Assembly: GCF_003732545.1 (NCBI RefSeq)
Contig: NZ_AYKF01000077.1
Location: 1-64,000 of the forward strand
Length of the DNA stretch: 64,000 nucleotides
DNA from: Salinisphaera orenii subsp. halophila YIM 95161
GTDB taxonomy: Bacteria > Pseudomonadota > Gammaproteobacteria > Nevskiales > Salinisphaeraceae
Direction of reading: 5' to 3'
A model generated the notes under the pieces. It was not told the origin of the DNA and searched no databases. It saw only the letters and a list, made by a program, of their open reading frames with translations. Below are positions 44,512-52,669 of the stretch, in pieces (position 1 is the stretch's first letter; each line of letters opens with the position of its first letter). Made by a program: the position numbers and the translations under genes.

Positions 44512-46197
44512 CTACTCGGCGAGCGGCGCCAGTTCGAAGTCGAGGATCTCCACCGCCTGTTCGTAGCGGCGCTGCAGCTGGCGCGGCGAACTGGCGCCGA
44601 TCCACAGCAGCGCCAGGGTGTAGCTGTAGCTGTCCTGGTCCATCATCGCGGACAGTCGTTGGCCGGGTTCGGCCATGATCCGGACGACGGTATCGGGCAT
44701 GAGCCGCTCGATCTCGGCCAGTTGCTGGGGCCCCGGCACGCCGGTGACGACGGCGTCCTGGTACGCCCGAATGAAGAACTTGCCGGCGCAGCTGTATTCG
44801 CCGTCGCGATGGGGCAGGCGCGGGCGGGCGCCCAGCGACAGATCGGTGGCGATCTCGTGGTGGGAGGCGCCGTCGACCTTGCGGAACAGCTCGGCGTGCG
44901 ATTCCGAAATGCGCGGGTTGACCTCGAGCAGCCAGATGCGGTCGCTGTTGGCGTCCCAGAAGAACTCGACGTTGAACGGCGCGTTGTCGTAGCCGATATG
45001 CGCCATGAAGGTCTCGATGATGCGCGTCATGCGCTTACGCACCGCCGCGGGCAGCCGCGAGGGATACTGGTAGCTGGCGAACGAGGAGCCGTTGGGCTCG
45101 CGCAGTGAATCCACCGTGCCGTAGACGCGCAGCTTGCCCTTGTGGACATAGCCTTCCTGGGTGCACATGCGGCCGCCGATGATCGATTCGGCGATACAGC
45201 TGCCCCCGCCGATGCCCGCGACCTCCGGCGGCATCTGCACGCGCGACAGCAGCCGGTCGAAGGGCGCTTCGAAACGGCCGATATGGGCCCGGATCTCGGC
45301 GATCGCCTCGGACCAGTCCCGCTCGTTGCGGATCATGAACCCCAGGTACGACGAGAACGACTTGATCGGCTTGACCCAGAACGGAAACTCGAGCCCGAGT
45401 GTCGACAGGGCGTCGTTGTCGAACGGATCGAAGGCCGCGAACTGCGGAATATGCTCGGCGATGCACTGCTGCTGCTCGATCCGGCTCCAGTACTTGTGCT
45501 CGCACTTGAGCACGGCCTCCAGCGAGGCGGACGGCAGGCCGTATTCGCTGCACAGGATCGGCACCGTCGTGCTCACCGGAAAGTCGATGTAGTGGATCAG
45601 GCCGTCCACGCGGCCGGGATAGCGTTCGAGTTCGGCCCGCGCCTTGGTCAGAATGGCGTCGATGTCGTAGTGATCCTGTTCGAGCACGTCCGACGCATCG
45701 AGCAGTTTGAGGAAGTTGTAGTTCTCGGCGTTGCGAATCGAGCGCAGGCGTCCCAGATTGAAGTCGTTCAGGTTGACCACGAAGACGTTCTTCTTGCGCA
45801 GGGCGGGTCGCGCGTCGGCGGGCACCGGGAAGCCGCCCTGGTCGTCCAGCCGCTCGCCGCCGATCAGCGGCGGGGTCACCGTGCAGATCAGGCGCAGGTC
45901 CGTATGCGCATGCAGGCGGATCCGGTCGAGCGCCTCCAGGCCGTAGACGGTGCCGGGCGTGATTGGATGACGGCGCCCTTGAACCAGGTCCTCGAGTTCG
46001 CCTTCGCCCTCGATGCAGTAGGCCGATTCCAGATGATGCGGATAATCGATCAGCGTGTGGCTGCCGGCGCGCATCAGCGTGTCGTGAAGAGAATAATCGC
46101 GACCGTCGCGCGCCAGCACCAGCCGTCGGCTGGCCCAGTCACCGGTGTCGACGGTGGCTTCCGATTGCGTTATCTCGTCGAGATGTCGAACGAACAT
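44512..46197 (-). CDS. Fusion of an ectoine-synthase (EctC)-like cupin domain with an ATP-grasp ligase
   Basis: Residues 1-125 of this 561-residue protein match EctC: WASRRLVL (Trp21, Arg25), SLHDT (Thr40), HHLESAYCIEGEGE (Glu57), GTVYGLE (Tyr85), LRLIC (Cys105) and GGERLDDQGG (Glu115), in EctC numbering with no gaps. Two EctC histidines are replaced (Ile93, Leu117). Residues 137-561 are an ATP-grasp ligase homologous to the one at 39862-41166 (KKNVFVVNLNDFN, CEHKYWSR, PFWVKPIKSFSSYLGF, IWLLEVNPRISESH). I know of no described protein with this pairing. It converges on the cyanophycin operon with a 26-base gap. A ligation step coupled to a ring-closing step, yielding an ectoine-like or capped peptide compound, is my inference. 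Confidence 0.82.
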   Translation of the reverse strand: MFVRHLDEITQSEATVDTGDWASRRLVLARDGRDYSLHDTLMRAGSHTLIDYPHHLESAYCIEGEGELEDLVQGRRHPITPGTVYGLEALDRIRLHAHTDLRLICTVTPPLIGGERLDDQGGFPVPADARPALRKKNVFVVNLNDFNLGRLRSIRNAENYNFLKLLDASDVLEQDHYDIDAILTKARAELERYPGRVDGLIHYIDFPVSTTVPILCSEYGLPSASLEAVLKCEHKYWSRIEQQQCIAEHIPQFAAFDPFDNDALSTLGLEFPFWVKPIKSFSSYLGFMIRNERDWSEAIAEIRAHIGRFEAPFDRLLSRVQMPPEVAGIGGGSCIAESIIGGRMCTQEGYVHKGKLRVYGTVDSLREPNGSSFASYQYPSRLPAAVRKRMTRIIETFMAHIGYDNAPFNVEFFWDANSDRIWLLEVNPRISESHAELFRKVDGASHHEIATDLSLGARPRLPHRDGEYSCAGKFFIRAYQDAVVTGVPGPQQLAEIERLMPDTVVRIMAEPGQRLSAMMDQDSYSYTLALLWIGASSPRQLQRRYEQAVEILDFELAPLAE

Positions 46198-46732
46198 CAG
46201 TCATCACTCCAGTCGAAACGCGCCTTGCGGCGAATGGGGGTGGGCGGGTACGAGATCGCATCGGGGTCGCGCGAGACTGGGCTACAGCCGTTTTCCGCGC
46301 TGCGAACGCGCTTGCAAATGACGATCGAGAGTCGCGGGGCGCGCATCAGCACCGTATCGATAGCCCGTGGCAGGACCTGGAGACGAAACGTTGCTGTGGG
46401 CCGGAACGGCAACGACGTCACCATAGTCCTAAAATCACGGGCCGGGAAGTGGTTCCGCCGGCAGGGTGAGGGAAAGCTGACGGACCAGGCCGGCACCGAC
46501 ACGATCGAGCCGGATGAGGCCGCGACAGGCCCGGATGCCCGGGATGGGGCGCAATCGCGCGTGCGGCGGGCGGCCTGCTAAGATTCCGCGCCTGACGGCG
46601 CAGGCGCTGTCGGGCACGGGGCGAGATCATCGCCGCGGTTTGCCCCATGCCACGCGCCGGGCCATGGGGCGGACATATCGTCGCCGGACCGCTCGCGGGA
46701 ACACATACAACGCCAGAGCATCGAGTAGCTTC
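46198..46732. other. 535-base divergent intergenic region, EctC-fusion gene / gmk
   Basis: I find no convincing gene. On minus, a 101-codon open frame (46502-46197) ends at the fusion-gene start as TGATG, but its composition looks non-coding. On plus, TGC-TAAGAT (46576-46584) is an extended -10 suitable for gmk, about 150 bases before its start. A promoter for the fusion gene must also lie here but is not recognisable. Confidence 0.4.
46576..46584 (+). promoter_or_regulatory. Extended -10 promoter element for gmk
   Basis: TG-C-TAAGAT on the plus strand matches the extended -10 consensus at five of six hexamer bases. No -35 is seen, which extended -10 promoters can lack. Confidence 0.4.
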
Positions 46733-47326
46733 TTGTCCTCGGAATCCTCCAGTACGCCGCGTCGCGGCCAGCTCTACGTCATTTCGGCGCCCTCCGGTGC
46801 CGGCAAGACGAGCCTGACCCATGCGTTGATCGATCGGCTGGCGCCGCACGGGCGCACGGTGCGGTTCTCGGTGTCCTACACCACCCGAGACGCGCGCGCC
46901 GGCGAGATCGACGGCGTGGATTATCACTTCGTCGGTATGGACGTCTTTCAGCGCATGATCGCGGCAGGGGCCTTCCTCGAGTACGCGCAGGTCTTCGATC
47001 GCTACTACGGCACCGGCGCCGCCGAGACCGAGCGCTGGCTGGCGGCGGGCCATGACGTGGTGCTGGACATTGACTGGCAGGGGGCGCGTCAGGTGCGCGA
47101 GCGCGCGTCCGAGGCGGTGACCATCTTCATCGAGCCGCCGTCCCGGGCCGAGCTCGAGCGCCGGCTGCGCGATCGCGCCTCCGACGACGATGCCGCGATC
47201 GCGCGCCGTCTGGCCGAGGCCGACGACGAGATGGCACGGGCGCACGAATACGACCATCGCGTGGTCAACGACCATTTCGATGCCGCGCTCGCGGCTCTGG
47301 AGCGGATCTTCGCCGCGGCGGCCTGA
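46733..47326 (+). CDS. gmk: Guanylate kinase
   Basis: Gmk phosphorylates GMP to GDP, feeding GTP and (p)ppGpp pools. The core has the P-loop SAPSGAGKTSLT, the GMP-binding VSYTTRDARAGEIDGVDYHF and FLEYAQVFDRYYGT, and the lid RRLRDRASDDDAAIARRL. I place the start at the TTG at 46733 (MSSESSSTPRRGQLYVIS, 197 residues) with GAG eight bases before it; a longer ATG-initiated reading adds about 25-70 Arg-rich, non-conserved residues. It leads gmk-rpoZ-spoT, the usual order. Confidence 0.93.
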   Translation: MSSESSSTPRRGQLYVISAPSGAGKTSLTHALIDRLAPHGRTVRFSVSYTTRDARAGEIDGVDYHFVGMDVFQRMIAAGAFLEYAQVFDRYYGTGAAETERWLAAGHDVVLDIDWQGARQVRERASEAVTIFIEPPSRAELERRLRDRASDDDAAIARRLAEADDEMARAHEYDHRVVNDHFDAALAALERIFAAAA

Positions 47327-47359
47327 CTCGCCGGGGTAGGCGCGGCGCGTCATAGGCGC

Positions 47360-47365
47360 TATACT
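47360..47365 (+). promoter_or_regulatory. Possible -10 element for rpoZ
   Basis: TATACT lies 31 bases before the rpoZ ATG; no good -35 is seen at the right spacing. It suggests rpoZ can be transcribed independently of gmk. Confidence 0.35.
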
Positions 47366-47396
47366 GCGCGGTTTACACCCGCGCGCGAGAACACTC

Positions 47397-47762
47397 ATGG
47401 CCCGAGTCACCGTCGAAGATTGCCTGGAGCATGTGAACAACAAGTTCGAGCTCGCCAGCATCGCATCCAAGCGCGCTCGCCAGCTTGCCCGCGGCGCGAA
47501 CGCATATCTGCCGTGGGAGGACGACAAGCCGACGGTCCTGGCGCTGCGCGAGATCGCGGCCGGCGAAATCACCATCGCCATTCTCGACGAACCCGATCTG
47601 CCGCCGGTCTCGGCCAGCATGGAGACCCAGCAGCCGCCGGGTCCGAGCCCGGAAGAGCTCGAGGCCGAGGGCGAGACCCGGCTGCGCGCCGAGGAAGCGG
47701 CCGAAAAGGCCGAGCGAGCCGACAAGGCCGATGCTCAGGAAAAGCCCGACGCCGAGGAATAG
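47397..47762 (+). CDS. rpoZ: RNA polymerase omega subunit
   Basis: Omega binds beta-prime, helps RNA polymerase assembly and forms part of a ppGpp site. The first 75 residues are typical ([49 protein letters not shown]). The 121-residue protein is longer than the 91-residue Escherichia coli form; the extra C-terminal tail is Pro-rich, then Glu/Ala/Lys-rich and probably helical and acidic. It has its own terminator. Confidence 0.96.
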   Translation: MARVTVEDCLEHVNNKFELASIASKRARQLARGANAYLPWEDDKPTVLALREIAAGEITIAILDEPDLPPVSASMETQQPPGPSPEELEAEGETRLRAEEAAEKAERADKADAQEKPDAEE

Positions 47763-47797
47763 CGCCGCGGCCGATGGCGCACGGCGTCTCGTGATCG

Positions 47798-47827
47798 AAA
47801 GGGCCGCTGGGGACAGCGGCCCTTTTT
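47798..47827 (+). terminator. Rho-independent terminator after rpoZ
   Basis: GGGCCGCTG and CAGCGGCCC form a 9-bp stem with a 4-base loop, followed by TTTTT and preceded by AAA. It lies 35 bases after the rpoZ stop and ahead of spoT, so spoT probably needs read-through or its own promoter. Confidence 0.9.
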
Positions 47828-47893
47828 CGTTGGCGGCTCGCTCGGCCGGCGCGGGTGGTCGCCACGTCGGCGCAATCGCAGTAATCTGGAGGG

Positions 47894-50056
47894 ATGGAGA
47901 TCACCAGCGGCCTGACGCGCATACAGGGCAAGATCCGGACTTCGCGCATCTCGCGTGAGTTCGGCATCGATGCGCTCGCGGAATATCTCGAGCGCTACCT
48001 GTCGGAGCCCACCATCGCCAAGGTGCGGGCGGCCTACGAGTTCGGCGAGCGCCAGCACCGCGGCCAGTTCCGCAAGACCGGCGAGCCTTATATCTATCAT
48101 CCGCTCGCGGTCGCGCGCATTCTCGCCGAGATGCGCATGGACGCGACCACGCTGATCGCCGCGATCCTGCACGACGTAATCGAGGACACCGACGCCGCGC
48201 GCGATGAGGTGTCCCAGCGCTTTGGCGCCGAGGTCGCGCATCTGGTCGACGGCGTGTCCAAGCTTGACCGGGCGCAGTTCCACAGCCGCGAGCAGGCCAC
48301 CGCCGAAAGTTTCCGCAAGCTCATGCTGGCGATGACGCACGATCTGCGCGTCATCCTCGTCAAGCTGGCCGATCGGCTGCACAACATGCGCACGCTCGCC
48401 GGCATGGCGCCGCGCAAACGGACCCAGATCGCGCGCGAGACGCTCGACATCTATGCGCCGATCGCGCGGCGGCTGGGGATCAACAGCATGCGCGAGGAGC
48501 TCGAGGAGCTGGGCTTCGCCAACCTCTACCCGCGCCGCTACGACGTGCTGCGGCGGGCCAGCCGGTCGGTGACCGGCGACCGGCGCAGCCTCCTGCGCGA
48601 GATCGAGGAGACGCTGTCGCGGGCGCTGGCGGCCGAGGGTATCGGCGCCAACGTGAAGGGCCGGCGCAAGAATCTCTACAGCATCTATCGCAAGATGCGC
48701 GAGAAGCACCGGCGTTTCCTCGATGTGTTCGACCTCTACGGCGTGCGTGTGATCGTCGACGCGGTGGACGAGTGCTACCGGGCGCTGGGCATCATCCACC
48801 ACCAGTACCGCCCGATCACCGAACAGTTCAACGACTTCATCGCCAACCCCAAGCTCAACGGCTATCAGTCGCTGCACACCACGGTGATGGCGCGGGGCGG
48901 AATCAAGTTCGAGGTCCAGATCCGTACGCGCGAGATGGACCAGATCGCCGAATCCGGCATCGCCGCGCACTGGCAGTACAAGCTCGGCGACCGGGCCGGC
49001 AAGCTGGGTACCCTCGACGCCGAGGAATGGCTCGGGCATCTGGCCGAGATGCACGCCGGCGAGCACGATTCGCTCACGTTCGTCGACAATCTGCGCATGG
49101 ACCTGTTTCCCGACGAGGTCTATGTCTTCACCCCGCAGGGGCGCATCATCCGGCTGGCCAAGGGCGCGACCTGCGTCGATTTCGCCTACGCCGTGCACAC
49201 GGAGCTGGGCGATCGCTGCGTGGCGGCCCGCGTCGACGGCAATCTCGCGCCGCTGAACAGCCAGCTCGAATCCGGGCAGACGGTCGAGGTCATCACCGCC
49301 AAGCACGCCCGTCCGAACGCGGCCTGGCTGCATTTCCTCAAGACGGCCAAGGCGCGCAACGGAGTGCGCAACTTCCTCAAGAACCAGCGCGAGGACAAGG
49401 CCCAGCGCCTGGGCGAGCGGTTGCTGGACAAGGCGCTCGCCGATCTCGGCCTGTCCCTGCGCCGGTTGTCGCGGTCCGACATCGACCGCGGGCTGGCGGA
49501 GATGGAAGAGCCCAGCCTGCCGGCGCTGTACACCGCGATCGGCCTCGGGCGCCGGCTGGCGCCGCTGGTCGCGCGGCACTTTCTTACCAGCGATGCGCCG
49601 ATCGCGAAGAACCGGCGTGCCAAGCCGCTGGCGGTCGAGGGTACCGAGGGGCTTGTGGTCGAGTTCGCCAAGTGCTGCCATCCGGTACCGGGCGACGCCA
49701 TCCACGGCCAGGCGAGCGTGGGCCGGGGCCTGGTGGTTCACCGCTTCGGCTGTGCCTACTCGGCTCGCAAGGGCGCCTCCGCGGATCGTGTCGAGCTGAC
49801 CTGGGCGGACAACGTCAGCGGCGAGTACGACGTCGAACTGCGCGTGACCGCGAGCAACAAGCGCGGCCTGCTCGCCAATCTCACGGCCAAGTTCGCCGAT
49901 GCCGACTGCAACATCGAACACATCGAGTTCCCCGAGTCCAGCGGCGCCCTCATCACTATCCGTTTTCTGATCGACGTGCGCGATCGACACCATCTGGCCG
50001 GCATCATCCGGCGGGTGCGTCGTATCCCGGCAGTGGAGAAGGTCGAGCGTTTCTAA
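47894..50056 (+). CDS. spoT: Bifunctional (p)ppGpp synthetase/hydrolase
   Basis: SpoT makes and degrades the stringent-response alarmone. The 720-residue protein has an intact HD hydrolase domain (HRGQFRKTGEPYIYHP; ILHDVIEDTDA; LVKLADRLHNMRTL), a synthetase domain (FDLYGVRVIVD; NPKLNGYQSLHTTVM), TGS (DEVYVFTPQGRIIRLAKGAT), a conserved cysteine region (FAKCCHPVPGD) and a C-terminal ACT domain (VELRVTASNKRGLLANLT). Both activities look intact. GGAGGG abuts the ATG directly, an unusually short spacing, and the first 25 residues extend beyond the common N-terminus, so the true start is a little uncertain. Confidence 0.95.
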   Translation: MEITSGLTRIQGKIRTSRISREFGIDALAEYLERYLSEPTIAKVRAAYEFGERQHRGQFRKTGEPYIYHPLAVARILAEMRMDATTLIAAILHDVIEDTDAARDEVSQRFGAEVAHLVDGVSKLDRAQFHSREQATAESFRKLMLAMTHDLRVILVKLADRLHNMRTLAGMAPRKRTQIARETLDIYAPIARRLGINSMREELEELGFANLYPRRYDVLRRASRSVTGDRRSLLREIEETLSRALAAEGIGANVKGRRKNLYSIYRKMREKHRRFLDVFDLYGVRVIVDAVDECYRALGIIHHQYRPITEQFNDFIANPKLNGYQSLHTTVMARGGIKFEVQIRTREMDQIAESGIAAHWQYKLGDRAGKLGTLDAEEWLGHLAEMHAGEHDSLTFVDNLRMDLFPDEVYVFTPQGRIIRLAKGATCVDFAYAVHTELGDRCVAARVDGNLAPLNSQLESGQTVEVITAKHARPNAAWLHFLKTAKARNGVRNFLKNQREDKAQRLGERLLDKALADLGLSLRRLSRSDIDRGLAEMEEPSLPALYTAIGLGRRLAPLVARHFLTSDAPIAKNRRAKPLAVEGTEGLVVEFAKCCHPVPGDAIHGQASVGRGLVVHRFGCAYSARKGASADRVELTWADNVSGEYDVELRVTASNKRGLLANLTAKFADADCNIEHIEFPESSGALITIRFLIDVRDRHHLAGIIRRVRRIPAVEKVERF

Positions 50057-50149
50057 GCGCGTTGCACGCCCGCCGTGCCGGCCGCAGGGTGCCGGGCGGC
50101 GGCCGGCTGTGGGACAATCGAGCACCGCTTTTTCGACGCCGACGCGATC

Positions 50150-50545
50150 ATGATTCAGCCGATCACCCATCAGATCATCGACACCAAGAGCGCCCCGAGC
50201 GCGATCGGGCCGTATTCACAGGCCGTCAAGGCCGGCGATGCGGTCTACATCTCGGGCCAGATCCCGCTCGACCCGGCCAGCGGCGATCTGGTCGACGGCG
50301 ACATCGACGCCCAGATCGAGCGTGTGTTCGACAATCTGGAGGCGGTGGCCGAGGCCGCGGGCGGATCGCTCGCCCACGTGGTCAAATTCACGATCTATCT
50401 CACCGACATCGACGATTTCCCCCGGGTCAATGCGCTGATGGAGCGCAAGCTGCAAAAGCCCTATCCGGCGCGGGCCGCGGTCGGGGTCGCGGCCCTGCCC
50501 AAGGGGGCGCGCGTGGAGGCCGATGCCATCCTCGCGCTCGGCTGA
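50150..50545 (+). CDS. ridA: RidA family enamine/imine deaminase
   Basis: RidA hydrolyses reactive 2-aminoacrylate and other enamines released by PLP enzymes. The 131-residue protein from the ATG at 50150 has the family signatures SAIGPYSQAV, VYISGQIPLDPASGDLV, VVKFTIYLTDIDDFPRVN and YPARAAVGVAALPKGARVEADAI, including the Arg that binds the carboxylate. It lies between spoT and recG; its end overlaps recG by 23 bases. Confidence 0.95.
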   Translation: MIQPITHQIIDTKSAPSAIGPYSQAVKAGDAVYISGQIPLDPASGDLVDGDIDAQIERVFDNLEAVAEAAGGSLAHVVKFTIYLTDIDDFPRVNALMERKLQKPYPARAAVGVAALPKGARVEADAILALG

Positions 50546-52646
50546 GGCGCCGGCCTCGACCCGCCGTCGGGTAGCGCGGGCCGACGACCCCTGCCGGCGC
50601 CTGGACGGCGTCGGCCCCAAGCTCGCCGAGCGACTCGCGGCGCTCGGCATCGAGTGTGTCGGCGACGTGCTGCTGCACCGACCGCTGCGCTACGAGGACC
50701 GTAGCGTTGTCACGCCGGTCGCGGCGCTGGTCATGAATCGTCCCGCGCTGGCGGTCGTGCGTGTCGACGCCGCCGAGATCCGGCACGGCCGCCGGCGCAG
50801 CCTGCTGGTCAGCTGCAGTGACGGCGACGCGCGCCTGTGGCTGCGATTCTTCCATTTCGCGCCCGCCCAGCAGGCCCGCTTCGCGCCGGGCGTCTGGGTG
50901 CGGGTGTTCGGCGAGCCGCGCGCCGGCGTCTACGGCGTGGAGATGGTGCATCCCGAATATCAGATCGTCGCCGATGCGGCCGCGGGCCACGCCATCGAGC
51001 CCGAGCTGCGGCCCATCTACCCCACGGCCTCGGGCGTGTCCCAGAAGCGTCTGTTCGACATGACCGGGCAGGCGCTGGCCCTGCTGGATACGCCCGGTTT
51101 CTGGCCCGAGGCGCTGCCCGCGGATCTGGTCGCGGGGTTCGATGTCTGCGAGTCCGCCGCCGCGCTGCGCCGCATCCATCGTCCGGGGCCGGCGGATGAT
51201 ACCGCGGCGCTGGTCGCGGGCAGTCATCCGGCGGTGGCGCGCCTGGCCTTCGAGGAGCTGCTGGGCCATCAGCTGGGCCTGCGCTCGCGCCGGCGCCGGG
51301 TCAAGGCCGAGAACGCGCCGCCGCTCGGGGACGCCGGTCGCGGGCTCGCGCCGTTGTTCGCCCAGCTCGGCTTCGAGCCCACCGCCGCCCAGCGCCGGGT
51401 GATCGGCGAGATGCTCGCCGACATGGCGCTGCGCCACCCGATGCTTCGGCTGATCCAGGGCGATGTCGGCTCGGGCAAGACCGTGGTCGCGGCGGCGGCG
51501 GTGCTGACCGCGGCGGAGAACGGCTGGCAGGCGGCGTTCATGGCGCCGACCGAGCTGCTGGCCGAGCAGCACGCGGCGAGCCTGGCGCGCTGGCTGGAGC
51601 CGCTGGGCGTCCCGGTCTGGCTGGTCACCGGGAAGCGGCGGCGCGACGAAGCTCTGGTTGCGACCATCGACGCCGGCACGCCCGGGGTGGCGGTCGGCAC
51701 CCACGCGCTGTTTCAGGAGGCGCTGACCTTCGGCCGGCTGGGACTGTGCGTGGTCGACGAACAGCACCGCTTCGGGGTGAATCAGCGCCTGGCCCTGCGC
51801 AACAAGGCCGATCGCGGCGGGCTGACCGCACATCAGCTGATCATGACCGCGACCCCCATTCCGCGCACGCTCGCCATGAGCGCCTATGCCGATCTGGACA
51901 CCTCGGTGATCGACGAGCTGCCGCCCGGGCGCACGCCCGTGGTGACGGTCGCCGTGCCCAACACCCGCCGCGACGAGGTGATTGAGCGCATCGGCCGGGC
52001 CGTGGCGGCGGGGCGACAGGTCTACTGGGTGTGCACGCTCATCGAGACCAGCGAGAAGCTCGAGGCCCAGGCCGCCGAGGCCGCGGCGGAGGCGCTGTCG
52101 ACCGCGCTCGACGGCGTCCGGGTCACGCTCGCCCACGGCCGCATGAAGGCCGAGGCCAAGGCCCGCGCGATGAGCGCCTTCAAGGAGGGACGCATCGATG
52201 TGCTGGTCGCGACCACGGTGATCGAGGTCGGCGTGGACGTGCCCAACGCCTCGCTGATGATTATCGAGAATGCCGAACGCCTGGGCCTGGCGCAGCTGCA
52301 CCAGCTGCGCGGCCGGGTGGGGCGCGGCTCGGTCGACAGCCATTGTGTGCTGCTCTACCAGCCGCCGCTGTCGGAAACCGCCCGCCGCCGGCTGTCGGCC
52401 CTGCGCGAGACCACCGACGGCTTCGCGATCGCGCGCGCCGACCTGGAACTGCGCGGCCCGGGCGAGGTGCTGGGCACGCGCCAGACCGGCGCCGCCGCGT
52501 TCCGGGTGGCCGACCTCTTGCGCGACGCCGCACTGGCCGAGCGGGCGCTCGCGGTTGCCGACGACGTGCTCGTCTATCATCCGCGCGAGGCCGAGCGGCT
52601 GATCGAACGCTGGGCCGGGGCGCGCGACGGCTACGCGCGCGTCTGA
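50523..52646 (+). CDS. recG: ATP-dependent DNA helicase RecG
   Basis: RecG remodels stalled replication forks and Holliday junctions. The 707-residue protein has the N-terminal wedge domain (LDGVGPKLAERLAALGI; LLHRPLRYEDRS) and helicase motifs: LIQGDVGSGKTVVAA (I), APTELLAEQHA (Ia), VVDEQHRFGVNQR (II), MTATPIPRTLAM (III), VATTVIEVGVDVPNAS and QLRGRVGRGS (VI). Size is near the family norm (about 690). The gene order spoT-recG is conserved; the start MPSSRSAEAP overlaps ridA. Confidence 0.96.
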   Translation: MPSSRSAEAPASTRRRVARADDPCRRLDGVGPKLAERLAALGIECVGDVLLHRPLRYEDRSVVTPVAALVMNRPALAVVRVDAAEIRHGRRRSLLVSCSDGDARLWLRFFHFAPAQQARFAPGVWVRVFGEPRAGVYGVEMVHPEYQIVADAAAGHAIEPELRPIYPTASGVSQKRLFDMTGQALALLDTPGFWPEALPADLVAGFDVCESAAALRRIHRPGPADDTAALVAGSHPAVARLAFEELLGHQLGLRSRRRRVKAENAPPLGDAGRGLAPLFAQLGFEPTAAQRRVIGEMLADMALRHPMLRLIQGDVGSGKTVVAAAAVLTAAENGWQAAFMAPTELLAEQHAASLARWLEPLGVPVWLVTGKRRRDEALVATIDAGTPGVAVGTHALFQEALTFGRLGLCVVDEQHRFGVNQRLALRNKADRGGLTAHQLIMTATPIPRTLAMSAYADLDTSVIDELPPGRTPVVTVAVPNTRRDEVIERIGRAVAAGRQVYWVCTLIETSEKLEAQAAEAAAEALSTALDGVRVTLAHGRMKAEAKARAMSAFKEGRIDVLVATTVIEVGVDVPNASLMIIENAERLGLAQLHQLRGRVGRGSVDSHCVLLYQPPLSETARRRLSALRETTDGFAIARADLELRGPGEVLGTRQTGAAAFRVADLLRDAALAERALAVADDVLVYHPREAERLIERWAGARDGYARV

Positions 52647-52669
52647 AATATGGTCATGGGAGCCGCGGC

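Noticed and set aside
46514-46732. Long N-terminal extension of guanylate kinase
   Set aside because: The extra residues are Arg-rich and not conserved, and a TTG start with normal length fits the family.
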